Shown one piece after another: positions 44,007 through 52,134 of a stretch of 64,000 nt of DNA (the first letter of the stretch is position 1; each line of letters begins with the position of its first letter). The stretch is from GCA-002726655 sp046582185 (GTDB lineage: Bacteria > Pseudomonadota > Gammaproteobacteria > Pseudomonadales > Azotimanducaceae). The notes under the pieces were generated by a model. It did not search any database and was not told where the DNA came from. It saw only the letters and a program-made list of their open reading frames with translations. The DNA is taken from positions 124,001 through 188,000 of the forward strand of contig JAYGEX010000025.1 of the NCBI GenBank assembly GCA_046582185.1, written 5' to 3'. Position numbers and translations under genes: made by a program.

Positions 44007-45535
44007 CTAAGAAGACAAAACCCGCAGATTCATCACAACCGAACCAATAATAATCTGGTCGCCGCTATTCACCGATACTGGCCCTTTGTCTTCAATTGAC
44101 CGCCCATTGACCGAGGTACCATTGGTTGAGCCGAGATCTTCAATAAATACCCAATTCTTCATAACTTTCATTCGCGCATGTTTTCTGGAGACATCCGCAT
44201 GATTAATGATGTAAGGGGAATCCTTGGGATTGCGGCCGATGATAATCCCCCCTTCTTCTTTCATCTTGTCACCGGAAACCCGCAGAAGATACCGGATGCC
44301 ATCTTCGTCTCGGCCATCCAGTACGAATTCCGCCAGGCTCTCGCCTGAGCGCCGACCACCTTCTCTTATCTCTGACCTTGCGTCACCTGAGATAAATTCT
44401 GCGCTTTGAGGACTTCGACGGTACGACGTCGGTCACGAACCAGCCAAACCAAGCCAAAAGAGATAAGAAATACTGTCGCCACAAAACCAAATAACAAAGT
44501 CTCCCGATGTTCCGCAGACAACTTCTGCTCCTTGATAACGCGCTCGAATCGCTCTTCTGATTCCAGACGTTGTTGCTCGAAGTTTTGCTGCATCTCCCTC
44601 GCGTCTGCTTGCATACTCTCGGTTCTGGTCAGTAGTGCCAGGCGATTTCTCTCCACCGATTGTTCGGCGGCTTTCACTGCCGCCAGCGCCAGGTCCGCCC
44701 TTTCTCTGGCAATTTTAGTCTGCTCCGAGAGTACATCGTTACGCTTGTTGGACGCTGCCAATTCTGACTCGAGGGCATTGGCGAGTTTCTGTGCCTGTGT
44801 CGCATCCTCCTGTGCCTTCTTAGCCTCGATGGCTGCAATTTCCGCTGTATTCTTTGCGACAGTTAATTCCGAGAGACAGGCACTGGCCGCTACACTGGCC
44901 CTTATTCCCGGGCCACGTAAAATCCTTTGTAGCGATTGAGTGTCAATGGCCTGATGGGCGGCCAGCATATCTGCGTTCATGGAATTGAACCCTACCACCT
45001 GCCCACATTCGTTCAACAATACCGACCCATTGCCTTGCGCCGCCGTATGACTAATCAGCCCAAATGAGTCGTCCCCCTTTGAGCGACTTTGCAGTACACC
45101 ACTGGATATTTGAATCACATTGTCCACGTTCATGGCGGACCAGATAAGATCACCCGCCTCTGGCAATTGATGGCTGAATTCAATCACTTCGGCGTTCAAG
45201 CCACCAACTTCCAGCAGCGCAATATCTGTCGCCGGATCGTTGTGGAGTATGCGAACGACGAGCTCACCGCCTGAAAACGGATCATTGATTGTTATTGTGT
45301 CCGCGCCGCGAATGATCAGGGAGTTTGTCAGCACATAGGCCTTTGATGTGTCTGCCTGCACAACAATTCCGGAGCCGAGATTCACAGGTACATTACCCTA
45401 GTACGCTGTCACAATCACGATGCCCTCTCGCAGCAGGTCATCCTGAAGTTCAGCAGAGATATATGACCCATGCACCAGAATGAAGGCAAGTCCCGAAAAA
45501 CTGAGAATAGTGTGCCTGACAAATAAACATGTCAA
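44007..45535 (-). pseudogene. Broken gene: secreted S1-like protease, coiled coil, membrane segment, FHA domain
   Basis: The pieces read as one protein of about 500 residues. From TTG 45535 there is a signal peptide ending SYISA|E, and EGIVIVTAY is then stopped by TAG (45398-45400). The same frame continues (GSGIVVQAD, LTNSLII, DIALLEV) as a trypsin-like fold, then a long Ala/Glu/Gln coiled coil and one membrane helix near 44490-44430, and ends at 44366. The FHA domain (IGRNP, VSRKHARM, GSTNGTSVNG) lies in the -1 frame, open from about 44435, with no start codon until an ATG inside the domain at 44264. I see no obvious slippery heptamer. Nonsense plus frameshift argue for decay; assembly error or programmed recoding are alternatives. 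Confidence 0.72.
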
Positions 45536-45610
45536 AGCGTAATAGCATTTAGATATCAAGGAGTTCCCAAGCAAGTTTCAATCCTTAAATTACGTATCTA
45601 AGCCCAGTCA

Positions 45611-45739
45611 CTAATTAGTTCCTGTCCAAATATAGTCGAATCTGAACAATATATGCAAAAGCATCATTCCGTTAGCCATATAAAAAATTACTTACCAGGG
45701 AAGTAATACCGGCGGTTTTCATTTACAGACAAGAGCTAA
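45611..45739 (-). repeat. MITE-like repeat, family A, copy 3
   Basis: Reverse-orientation relative of 11114-11244 and 34282-34413. Read on the minus strand it has AAACCGCCGGTATTACTTCCC, TTTATATGGCTAACGG, TTTTGCATATATTGTTC and ends TTTGGACAGGAACTAATTAG. It fills most of the 323-base gap 45536-45858, upstream of the broken protease-FHA gene. Nothing else is seen in that gap. Confidence 0.75.
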
Positions 45740-45858
45740 TTCGAAAATCTACTATACCGTAAAGGAATGTAAACTCATTGATATCAAGACGCTCCCGAGG
45801 CAATGCCGCACTGATCCTGCAATTAATTTCCAGGCTTGTGACGCAGCTCACAAAACAA

Positions 45859-47409
45859 TCAGATTCGCGCTTCTATGAGATAAGGTCCAGACTGTGAAAA
45901 GCTGGTCTCAAGGGCGGCATGGAACTCAGCACAATTCGTCGCTACACGACCAGGAACGCCCATGCTTCCTCCCAGAGACACAAAATCGATGGCCGGCGTA
46001 GACAAATCAAACATGCTGGCAGCACTCTTGCCAATCTCATTCACGCCCAGTCGGAGATACTCTGTTTCCAAAATGCCGTATTGACGGTTGTTAAATATCA
46101 CAGTGGTAACATCAAGGCCTTCCCTGGCTTGGGTCCAATAGGACTGATTGGTATACATCGAGGCGCCATCTCCAAGTAAGGCCAACACTCTGCAATCAGG
46201 TCGCGCCACCGCTGCGCCAATTGCAACCGGCCCACCCTGACCAATGGAGCCACCTGTCAGGTTTAGCCAGGTATTGGGGACTGCTCGCTGGGCAGGCTCA
46301 AATACGGCTCCTCCGCCACCAGAATCGCCGCAAAGAATGGCATTTTCCGGTAATAATCGGGCAATAATTGCCGCAGTAGCGCCAACACTGAGCGCACCGT
46401 CAGGCATATCCGGCAGCGTATTTTCGTAGACTTCATATCCAGACTGCGGCGCATTCATGAGATCTGCGAGTGATTCCAATGCATTGGAGACATCCTCTTC
46501 ACCCTTTGCCAAAGTAATCGCCTCACAGGTCGCCGGGACAAGTAGAGACGGAATTTTAGGATAGGCAAAGAAACTGACAGGCGCTTCAGAGCCAGCTAGT
46601 ACCAGGGTACTGACATCGCCTAAAAACTTCAGAATATGTTCAGGGAAATATGGCAGACGCTCTATGACAGGTAACCCAGGACCACCATCCACCCGGGCGG
46701 GGAATGTCGTTAGTACCACGCGGCAACCGGTCAAGGCACTGATTCTGCAAGCGGCAATTCGAGAGGCGACACTCAGTCCATCGTAGTTCAGCAATATCAT
46801 TGAATTGCCATCAATTTTATCGGCAACTGCCTTTACCACAGCATCGTCTACTTTGGCTCGCACTGGCTTTGTGGAAACCACAGAGGAATTATTCGCAGTT
46901 TCATTCCAACAGGCATCAGCAGGAATAATCATGGTTGATATCTGACCACTGGAGCCAGCTTTGGCCATCATGGCGGAGTGCAGTGCATCCATTGCGTCTT
47001 TAGCGAGGGAATCGGCAGTAGAATCAGACTTTATCCAGCTGGACACATTTTTAGCCAGGGTATCGATATCTGAAGTCAAAGGAGCATCGTACTCAACATG
47101 ATACAGGGCGTGATTACCGATAAGATTAATAATGGGGGTACTCGCCCTTCTGGCATTGTGCAAATTGGCGATACCATTTCCCAAACCTGGCCCCAGATGA
47201 AGTAGCGTGGTCGCTGGTGTTCCTTTCATTCGCCCATACCCATCTGCCGCGCCTGTACAGACACCTTCGAACAGAGCTAATACCGGGCGCATTTCCGGCA
47301 CCGCATCAATCGCTTGAACAAGATGCATTTCCGATGTCCCTGGATTGGCAAAACACACATCGACGTCTGCTTTGACAAGCGTCCTGATTAGGCTTTCTGC
47401 TCCGTTCAT
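45859..47409 (-). CDS. Thiamine-diphosphate-dependent enzyme, acetolactate synthase/decarboxylase-like
   Basis: 516 residues with all three TPP-enzyme domains. The catalytic Glu is E48 (LFEGVCTGAADGYGRM). The middle domain is poorly conserved. The cofactor motif runs from LLGDGASMYTNQSYW to IFNNRQYG. The length and the GGSIGQGGPVAIGAA stretch fit benzoylformate-decarboxylase-like or unusual acetolactate-synthase-like members, not the ilvB catalytic subunit. A 2-oxoacid decarboxylase or carboligase is expected; substrate unknown. Confidence 0.84.
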   Translation of the reverse strand: MNGAESLIRTLVKADVDVCFANPGTSEMHLVQAIDAVPEMRPVLALFEGVCTGAADGYGRMKGTPATTLLHLGPGLGNGIANLHNARRASTPIINLIGNHALYHVEYDAPLTSDIDTLAKNVSSWIKSDSTADSLAKDAMDALHSAMMAKAGSSGQISTMIIPADACWNETANNSSVVSTKPVRAKVDDAVVKAVADKIDGNSMILLNYDGLSVASRIAACRISALTGCRVVLTTFPARVDGGPGLPVIERLPYFPEHILKFLGDVSTLVLAGSEAPVSFFAYPKIPSLLVPATCEAITLAKGEEDVSNALESLADLMNAPQSGYEVYENTLPDMPDGALSVGATAAIIARLLPENAILCGDSGGGGAVFEPAQRAVPNTWLNLTGGSIGQGGPVAIGAAVARPDCRVLALLGDGASMYTNQSYWTQAREGLDVTTVIFNNRQYGILETEYLRLGVNEIGKSAASMFDLSTPAIDFVSLGGSMGVPGRVATNCAEFHAALETSFSQSGPYLIEARI

Positions 47410-47674
47410 ATTTGTCCCCGATAACCATTCAATATTTAGTGTACGGTGATCATAACCCAGTATTAGCTTCGCTCACACACGCATGCTTTCGTCTACATCC
47501 AGTGCTTCTAATGGCTTGATATTTCGGCAGAGTCGAACTTGGACAGGCAATCAAACCTTGGATTCATCAACGAGGAAATGGCATCTATTTTCTATATCCT
47601 GTTTAGGACACAATGCATCCAGACAGAGCTTAAGATTACACAAAGCCTCAATTACATTTGATAAAGGAATGCCC

Positions 47675-48565
47675 ATGAGATTCAGTTTTTGGCCAACGCC
47701 ATCCCAGGATTACGAAACAATGAAGTCTCTCGCGATCCATGTTGAACAATCTGGCTGGGACGGTCTCTGGCTTGCAGATCATTTCATGCCAAATGCAAAA
47801 GATGTTAGTACGCCGTGGCCCGAAGCGTGGACAACATTGTCGGCTCTCGCCGCGGTGGTACCCAGAATTCGCATGGGAACGCTGGTTACCGGCAATACCT
47901 ACCGGCACCCTGCAGTCCTGGCAAAGATGGCGGCCACCGCAGATCACATTTCCGGTGGTCGTATCGTCCTTGGACTAGGGTCCGGCTGGCAGGAGAACGA
48001 ACACGAGATGTACGGCATCCCCTTTTACACCGTTAGCAATCGATTGAAGCGGCTGGATGAGGCTTGTCAGGTTATCAAGGCGCTATTTTCCCAGGAGTCC
48101 GTGGATTTTGATGGCGAGTTCTATCAACTCAAGAACGCACCTCTGGAGCCGAAGCCCATCCAGGAAAAACTTCCCCTTTTAATTGGCGGCGGCGGTGAAA
48201 AGGTAACCTTGAAAATTGCTGCGCAGTACGCTGACGAATGGAACGTATGGGGTACGGTGGATACCCTGACTAAAAAAATGAAGATACTGGATCAACACTG
48301 CGAAGACCTGGGCCGAAACCCTGCCGACATTCAGCGCTCTGCCGTGGCACTCATGTTTCTGACAGACGACGACGCTTTCGCAAAAAAAATGAATGCTAAT
48401 GAACAAGCTACCATTGCAGGAAATGTTAATCAGATTCAGGACATCTTCGGCGCTTATAAAGAAGCAGGGGTGGATGAAATTATTATTCCTGATTTCACGA
48501 TGGGAGCAGATAAGCTTGAAATCCTGGATACGCTGATTCGTGAGGTAGCACCAGCTGGTCGATAA
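47675..48565 (+). CDS. LLM-class flavin-dependent oxidoreductase
   Basis: 296 residues from ATG 47675, preceded by AAAGGA at 6-base spacing; the frame upstream to 47483 has no family match. Luciferase-like fold: MRFSFWPTPSQDYETM at the start, SGWDGLWLADHFM, then GRIVLGLGSGWQENEHEMYG and LPLLIGGGGEKVTLKIAA. It belongs to a different subgroup from the protein at 8894-9898. F420 or FMN use unresolved. The 265-base divergent gap before it (47410-47674) shows no identifiable regulatory site. Confidence 0.87.
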   Translation: MRFSFWPTPSQDYETMKSLAIHVEQSGWDGLWLADHFMPNAKDVSTPWPEAWTTLSALAAVVPRIRMGTLVTGNTYRHPAVLAKMAATADHISGGRIVLGLGSGWQENEHEMYGIPFYTVSNRLKRLDEACQVIKALFSQESVDFDGEFYQLKNAPLEPKPIQEKLPLLIGGGGEKVTLKIAAQYADEWNVWGTVDTLTKKMKILDQHCEDLGRNPADIQRSAVALMFLTDDDAFAKKMNANEQATIAGNVNQIQDIFGAYKEAGVDEIIIPDFTMGADKLEILDTLIREVAPAGR

Positions 48566-48675
48566 CTTTAATCACAATTGTCTGTTTGTGCTGCGCTACT
48601 TAGCTTATTCACATCAGCAACTTCGAATCTCCTGAACTATATCTCCAGAGCCATATTTCCTGAACCATAAAGTAC

Positions 48676-48707
48676 GAGCCCGGCGATTAAGTAATGTCAC
48701 CGGGCTC
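48676..48707. terminator. Bidirectional hairpin between convergent genes
   Basis: GAGCCCGG (48676-48683) pairs perfectly with CCGGGCTC (48700-48707) around a 16-base loop. It sits midway in the convergent 191-base gap between the LLM oxidoreductase and the Prx-Grx gene. T-rich tracts are weak on both sides, so termination efficiency is uncertain. Confidence 0.55.
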
Positions 48708-48756
48708 ATGTCTTTGATCCTTCTCCAGGAATGCCACACCGACTAAGGACTTGAAG

Positions 48757-49488
48757 TCACGCAGCTTCCAGGTCATCAGCACCGCCAATCAATTTGCCAC
48801 CGATAAAAATCTGTGGAACTGACGATGAGCCTGCGATTGCCTTGAGTGCCGTTTGATCAATATCCCTGCCCAGGACGATTTCATTGAACTGGATATCGCG
48901 GGACTTGAGAATATCCTTTGCTCGCTGGCAGTGAGGGCATCCATCACGTGTGATGACAGCAACGTTCTCTGGTATTTTCACGTTTTTGTTTATATGTAGC
49001 AGCATGGTCTCGGCATCAGATACTTCAAAGGGATCGCTTTCAAGGTCTGGCTCCACGAACATTTTCTCGATCACGCCATCCTTAACCAGCATGGAATACC
49101 GCCAGGATCTCTTACCAAAGCCAAGGTCGGACTTATCGACCAGCAGGCCCATCTGTTCCGTAAATTCACCATTGCCGTCTGGAATCATACGAATATTTTG
49201 TATGCCTTGCTCTTTCTCCCAGGCATACATGATGAAGCCATCATTCACGGACATGCAAACAACCTCATCTACACCTTCCCTGAAAAAGACAGGCGCAAGC
49301 TCTTCATAGCGGGGCACGTGAGTTGCTGAACACGTTGGCGTGAAAGCGCCCGGGAGTGAAAATACAATGACGGTCTTGCCTTTAAACAAGTCGTCGCTTG
49401 AAATATCGACCCAGCCACTTTCATTTCTTGCTCGAAATTTCACCTCTGGAATCTTGCTCCCTTCCAATTTTGTCGCTTCTGAAATCAT
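48757..49488 (-). CDS. Peroxiredoxin-glutaredoxin hybrid (Prx5-type)
   Basis: 243 residues from ATG 49488. In-frame ATGs upstream, to 49563, would give a longer N-terminus with no family match. The peroxiredoxin domain has the peroxidatic C53 in PGAFTPTCSATHVP. The glutaredoxin domain begins near residue 175 with C184-P-H-C187 and SSSVPQIFIGG. The fusion reduces peroxides with glutathione directly. It is divergent from oxyR with a shared spacer, so OxyR control is very likely. Confidence 0.93.
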   Translation of the reverse strand: MISEATKLEGSKIPEVKFRARNESGWVDISSDDLFKGKTVIVFSLPGAFTPTCSATHVPRYEELAPVFFREGVDEVVCMSVNDGFIMYAWEKEQGIQNIRMIPDGNGEFTEQMGLLVDKSDLGFGKRSWRYSMLVKDGVIEKMFVEPDLESDPFEVSDAETMLLHINKNVKIPENVAVITRDGCPHCQRAKDILKSRDIQFNEIVLGRDIDQTALKAIAGSSSVPQIFIGGKLIGGADDLEAA

Positions 49489-49584
49489 TTTATCTGCCCT
49501 ATATGTCATGTATGAATGGTCCTCTTGGGGTGAGAGTGTTTGTCTTTTACCCTTTGAGTGCATGGGCTAGATTATTCGCTCACT

Positions 49585-49607
49585 ATCAATTAATATAATT
49601 AATTGAT
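49585..49607. promoter_or_regulatory. Palindromic probable OxyR operator
   Basis: ATCAATTAAT-ATA-ATTAATTGAT is a perfect 10-base inverted repeat in the spacer between the Prx-Grx gene and oxyR. A smaller palindrome, ATCAT-A-ATGAT (49611-49621), lies just beside it. LysR-type regulators bind such AT-rich dyads and often repress their own gene while activating the divergent one. Assignment to OxyR is from position, not from a match to the E. coli consensus. Confidence 0.6.
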
Positions 49608-49640
49608 TTTATCATAATGATTAATAAAATAGATCATAAA

Positions 49641-50555
49641 ATGCACCTACCTCCTCTAAGACAATTACAATACCTTGTAGCACTACAAGAACATCTACAC
49701 TTTGGAAATGCCGCGAAACATCTGAACGTAACTCAATCAACATTGAGCACGGGCATCAAGGAACTCGAAAATAAACTCGGCGTCGTCCTGGTCGAACGCA
49801 CCAACAAGTCCGTAGCGTTTACCCGGGTCGGTGAGAAAATTGCTGACAAGGGGCGCTACGTGATTATGCAGATGGAGGATCTTGTGGACGAATCCAGGGC
49901 GTTTTCGAATCCCCTGGCGGTGCCCGTAAAGCTGGGCGCAATCCCAACCGTTGCGCCTTATATCATGGGGAGTTACGCGAAAGCCATCCGCGACAATTTC
50001 AAGGGCATCCAGCTTTATATCAGGGAAGATACGACTGCAAGCCTGATAGCCGAATTGCTCGACAACAAACTTGACATCGTGCTGCTGGCACTACCCTTCA
50101 AGGCTGGCCTGATTGAAACTGTGATCATCTATCGCGAGGGATTTCATCTTGCCTACCACCGTGACAGCAAGATAGTCCGTCGAAAAAATATCGACTTTGA
50201 TCAACTGCCTGACGAGAGTCTTCTGCTACTTGACGATGGCCATTGCCTTCGCGATCACGCCCTCGCCGGGTGCCGCTTGAAAAATCACAAGAAGATTCAT
50301 ACCTTCGGTTCCAACAGCCTAAGGATGTTAGTTCAGATGGTTGAACATGACCTTGGCGTTACACTCTTGCCTGATATGGCGCTTAAGGCCGGAATACTCG
50401 AAGGCACAAATATCATTACCCAAAAATTACCGATCAGGCGTTTCTATCGGGATATCGGCTTTGCATGGCGTAAAGGTAACTATCGAATGCCTTTATTAGA
50501 AGGCCTGATTGATACACTACCCCAAGAACAAATGATTCCGCACCACCAGCATTAA
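49641..50555 (+). CDS. oxyR: Hydrogen peroxide-sensing regulator OxyR
   Basis: 304 residues from ATG 49641, matching the family N-terminus (LRQLQYLVALQEHLHF); ATG 49617 is in frame but adds 8 residues. It is a LysR-type protein with an N-terminal helix-turn-helix (NAAKHLNVTQSTLSTGIKELE). The two redox cysteines of OxyR are present, C202 and C211 in LLDDGHCLRDHALAGC. Peroxide forms a disulfide between them and activates antioxidant genes. The obvious target is the divergent Prx-Grx gene. Confidence 0.94.
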   Translation: MHLPPLRQLQYLVALQEHLHFGNAAKHLNVTQSTLSTGIKELENKLGVVLVERTNKSVAFTRVGEKIADKGRYVIMQMEDLVDESRAFSNPLAVPVKLGAIPTVAPYIMGSYAKAIRDNFKGIQLYIREDTTASLIAELLDNKLDIVLLALPFKAGLIETVIIYREGFHLAYHRDSKIVRRKNIDFDQLPDESLLLLDDGHCLRDHALAGCRLKNHKKIHTFGSNSLRMLVQMVEHDLGVTLLPDMALKAGILEGTNIITQKLPIRRFYRDIGFAWRKGNYRMPLLEGLIDTLPQEQMIPHHQH

Positions 50556-50657
50556 AATTCTTAGATTCAAAAACGAAGTGCATAAACGTGTCGGATTGAG
50601 ACTTCACCATCCGGGCTCTGTGACAAATAGGCAATTTAGTATATTGCCTTGCTGGAA

Positions 50658-51434
50658 CTAACCAATGCTTAACTCAACCGAAGGATATCGCGCGGATCTG
50701 GTTCCCCGGATAGGATGATTCGTATATTGGTGATAGGTGTATACCAGCGAATATTTGGTCTTGTCCATTTGATTTCTGCCGGCGGCATGGATCAGGCGGC
50801 TATGGAAAAAAAGAACATCGCCTTTGTCCAGGCTCACGTTAATGGACCTGGCAATCAGCGCCTTGTTTTCATCCAAATCAGTTCGAAAAAAGAGCGATGC
50901 ATCGAATCTACCTGGTGCATAATCTTCTACATGAGAGCCGGGAATCACCTTAAGGCACCCGTTGGCAGGAACCTCATCGCCAAGGGCCAGCCACACACTA
51001 ATGAGATTCTCTTCGTCGAAGGACCAGTAACGATTGTCCTGATGCCATAGCGTGGCGCTGCTGTAACCTGCCCGTTTAGTCATAATACAATTATGGTGGC
51101 ACTGGGAAAGCATAATGGAGTCGGATCCGAAGAGCTGCGCAAGGACACTCCTGACAGCCCTGGAAGACGCCCACTCACGAAAGGTTTCATGACGGCTATA
51201 GGCTTGCAATAAGCGCCGCGATGTATCAGCGCCTTCAGCGTTAAGGCCTGCCGGTGACCCGGGATACTGCACATCCACTTCATATTCTATAGGTGCTAGT
51301 TGCTGTGCCACATGCCTTTGCGCAATGGCTTGCAAATCATTGCACACAGATTCATCCGTCATTCCTTTGCGAATGAGGAAACCATCACGCTGGAAAGCGG
51401 CTAGCTCAATGTCATTTAGATCTATTGCGTTCAT
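50658..51434 (-). CDS. Phytanoyl-CoA dioxygenase (PhyH) family protein
   Basis: 258 residues of the Fe(II)/2-oxoglutarate dioxygenase superfamily. The iron facial triad is H131 and D133 (WHQDNRYW) with a distal His, H216 in HSRLIHAAGRN. NGCLKVIPGSH is a strong family motif. The oxygenase hydroxylates an unknown substrate; PhyH members act on fatty acyl-CoA, ectoine precursors or small metabolites. The start overlaps the stop of the upstream HEAT-like gene as ATGA. Confidence 0.87.
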   Translation of the reverse strand: MNAIDLNDIELAAFQRDGFLIRKGMTDESVCNDLQAIAQRHVAQQLAPIEYEVDVQYPGSPAGLNAEGADTSRRLLQAYSRHETFREWASSRAVRSVLAQLFGSDSIMLSQCHHNCIMTKRAGYSSATLWHQDNRYWSFDEENLISVWLALGDEVPANGCLKVIPGSHVEDYAPGRFDASLFFRTDLDENKALIARSINVSLDKGDVLFFHSRLIHAAGRNQMDKTKYSLVYTYHQYTNHPIRGTRSARYPSVELSIG

Positions 51435-52036
51435 TTGATCTCTTGTCCCACGAATCCTGCGGCCCTCATTTCCCAGGAATCAGTAATTGATTCCTTATAT
51501 TCACTGAGCGCCTTGCGGCTCTGGACTGAATCTATTCGAGACAAACACTTCGCTGAGCGAGTGCGCAAAAGAACATCTGACTCAGAAAGTAATGGCTCAA
51601 CAAAAGCACCCACCTCTCGGGGTTGGGTGCGCCAATACGCATCACAATAATTTTGTACCAGCTGTCGGCGCAAGGCGGAACTTCCTTCGAGACTGATAAT
51701 TTCATTCCTGTAAAACGTACTGACTTCCTCGCCCTGAAATAACATCAATGCACTGGCCGCCCTGGCACGCATAAAATTGGCCTCGCTCCTATCTGCGGCA
51801 ATCTCCAGCAAAGCCTTGTCTGTCCCTGGTCCGAGCTGATTGAGTTTATCCGCCTGTAATTGCCATTCGTAACCCTTAAGGTACTTGAGGACTTGGCTCT
51901 TGTTAACAGAGTTTTTGTTTGCCAGGCTTTTGCTATCAGCGCCCTGACTTAAATTATCATCCGCCCAGGAATCAGCACAGAGCCATTGCAGCACTATTGC
52001 CAGAACTATTGACAGGACTAATGAAGGCAGTTTCAC
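51431..52036 (-). CDS. Secreted helical-repeat (HEAT-like) protein
   Basis: 201 residues from GTG 52036, the start that places KLPSLVLSIVLAIVLQWLCADSWA|D as a signal peptide; an upstream ATG at 52078 would bury it. The mature part is all helical with repeat-like LLEIAADRSEANFMRARAASAL and LLSESDVLLRTRSAKCLSR, suggesting two to three HEAT-type units. Periplasmic scaffold or adaptor is an inference. Overlap with the PhyH gene suggests shared translation, though a periplasmic and a cytoplasmic protein rarely share a task. Confidence 0.65.
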   Translation of the reverse strand: MKLPSLVLSIVLAIVLQWLCADSWADDNLSQGADSKSLANKNSVNKSQVLKYLKGYEWQLQADKLNQLGPGTDKALLEIAADRSEANFMRARAASALMLFQGEEVSTFYRNEIISLEGSSALRRQLVQNYCDAYWRTQPREVGAFVEPLLSESDVLLRTRSAKCLSRIDSVQSRKALSEYKESITDSWEMRAAGFVGQEIK

Positions 52037-52134
52037 TTTTGGAATCTCTTCGCTAAGGCAAATCAAAAGCCACATCATACGCTCTCTTAACTTACCTTTC
52101 TAAGACATTTAAACGAAGATGGAGGCTAGAACAT

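Noticed and set aside
44007..44264. Stand-alone 85-residue FHA protein
   Set aside because: The ATG lies inside the FHA fold; the first strand is encoded upstream in the same frame, so it is a fragment of the broken gene.
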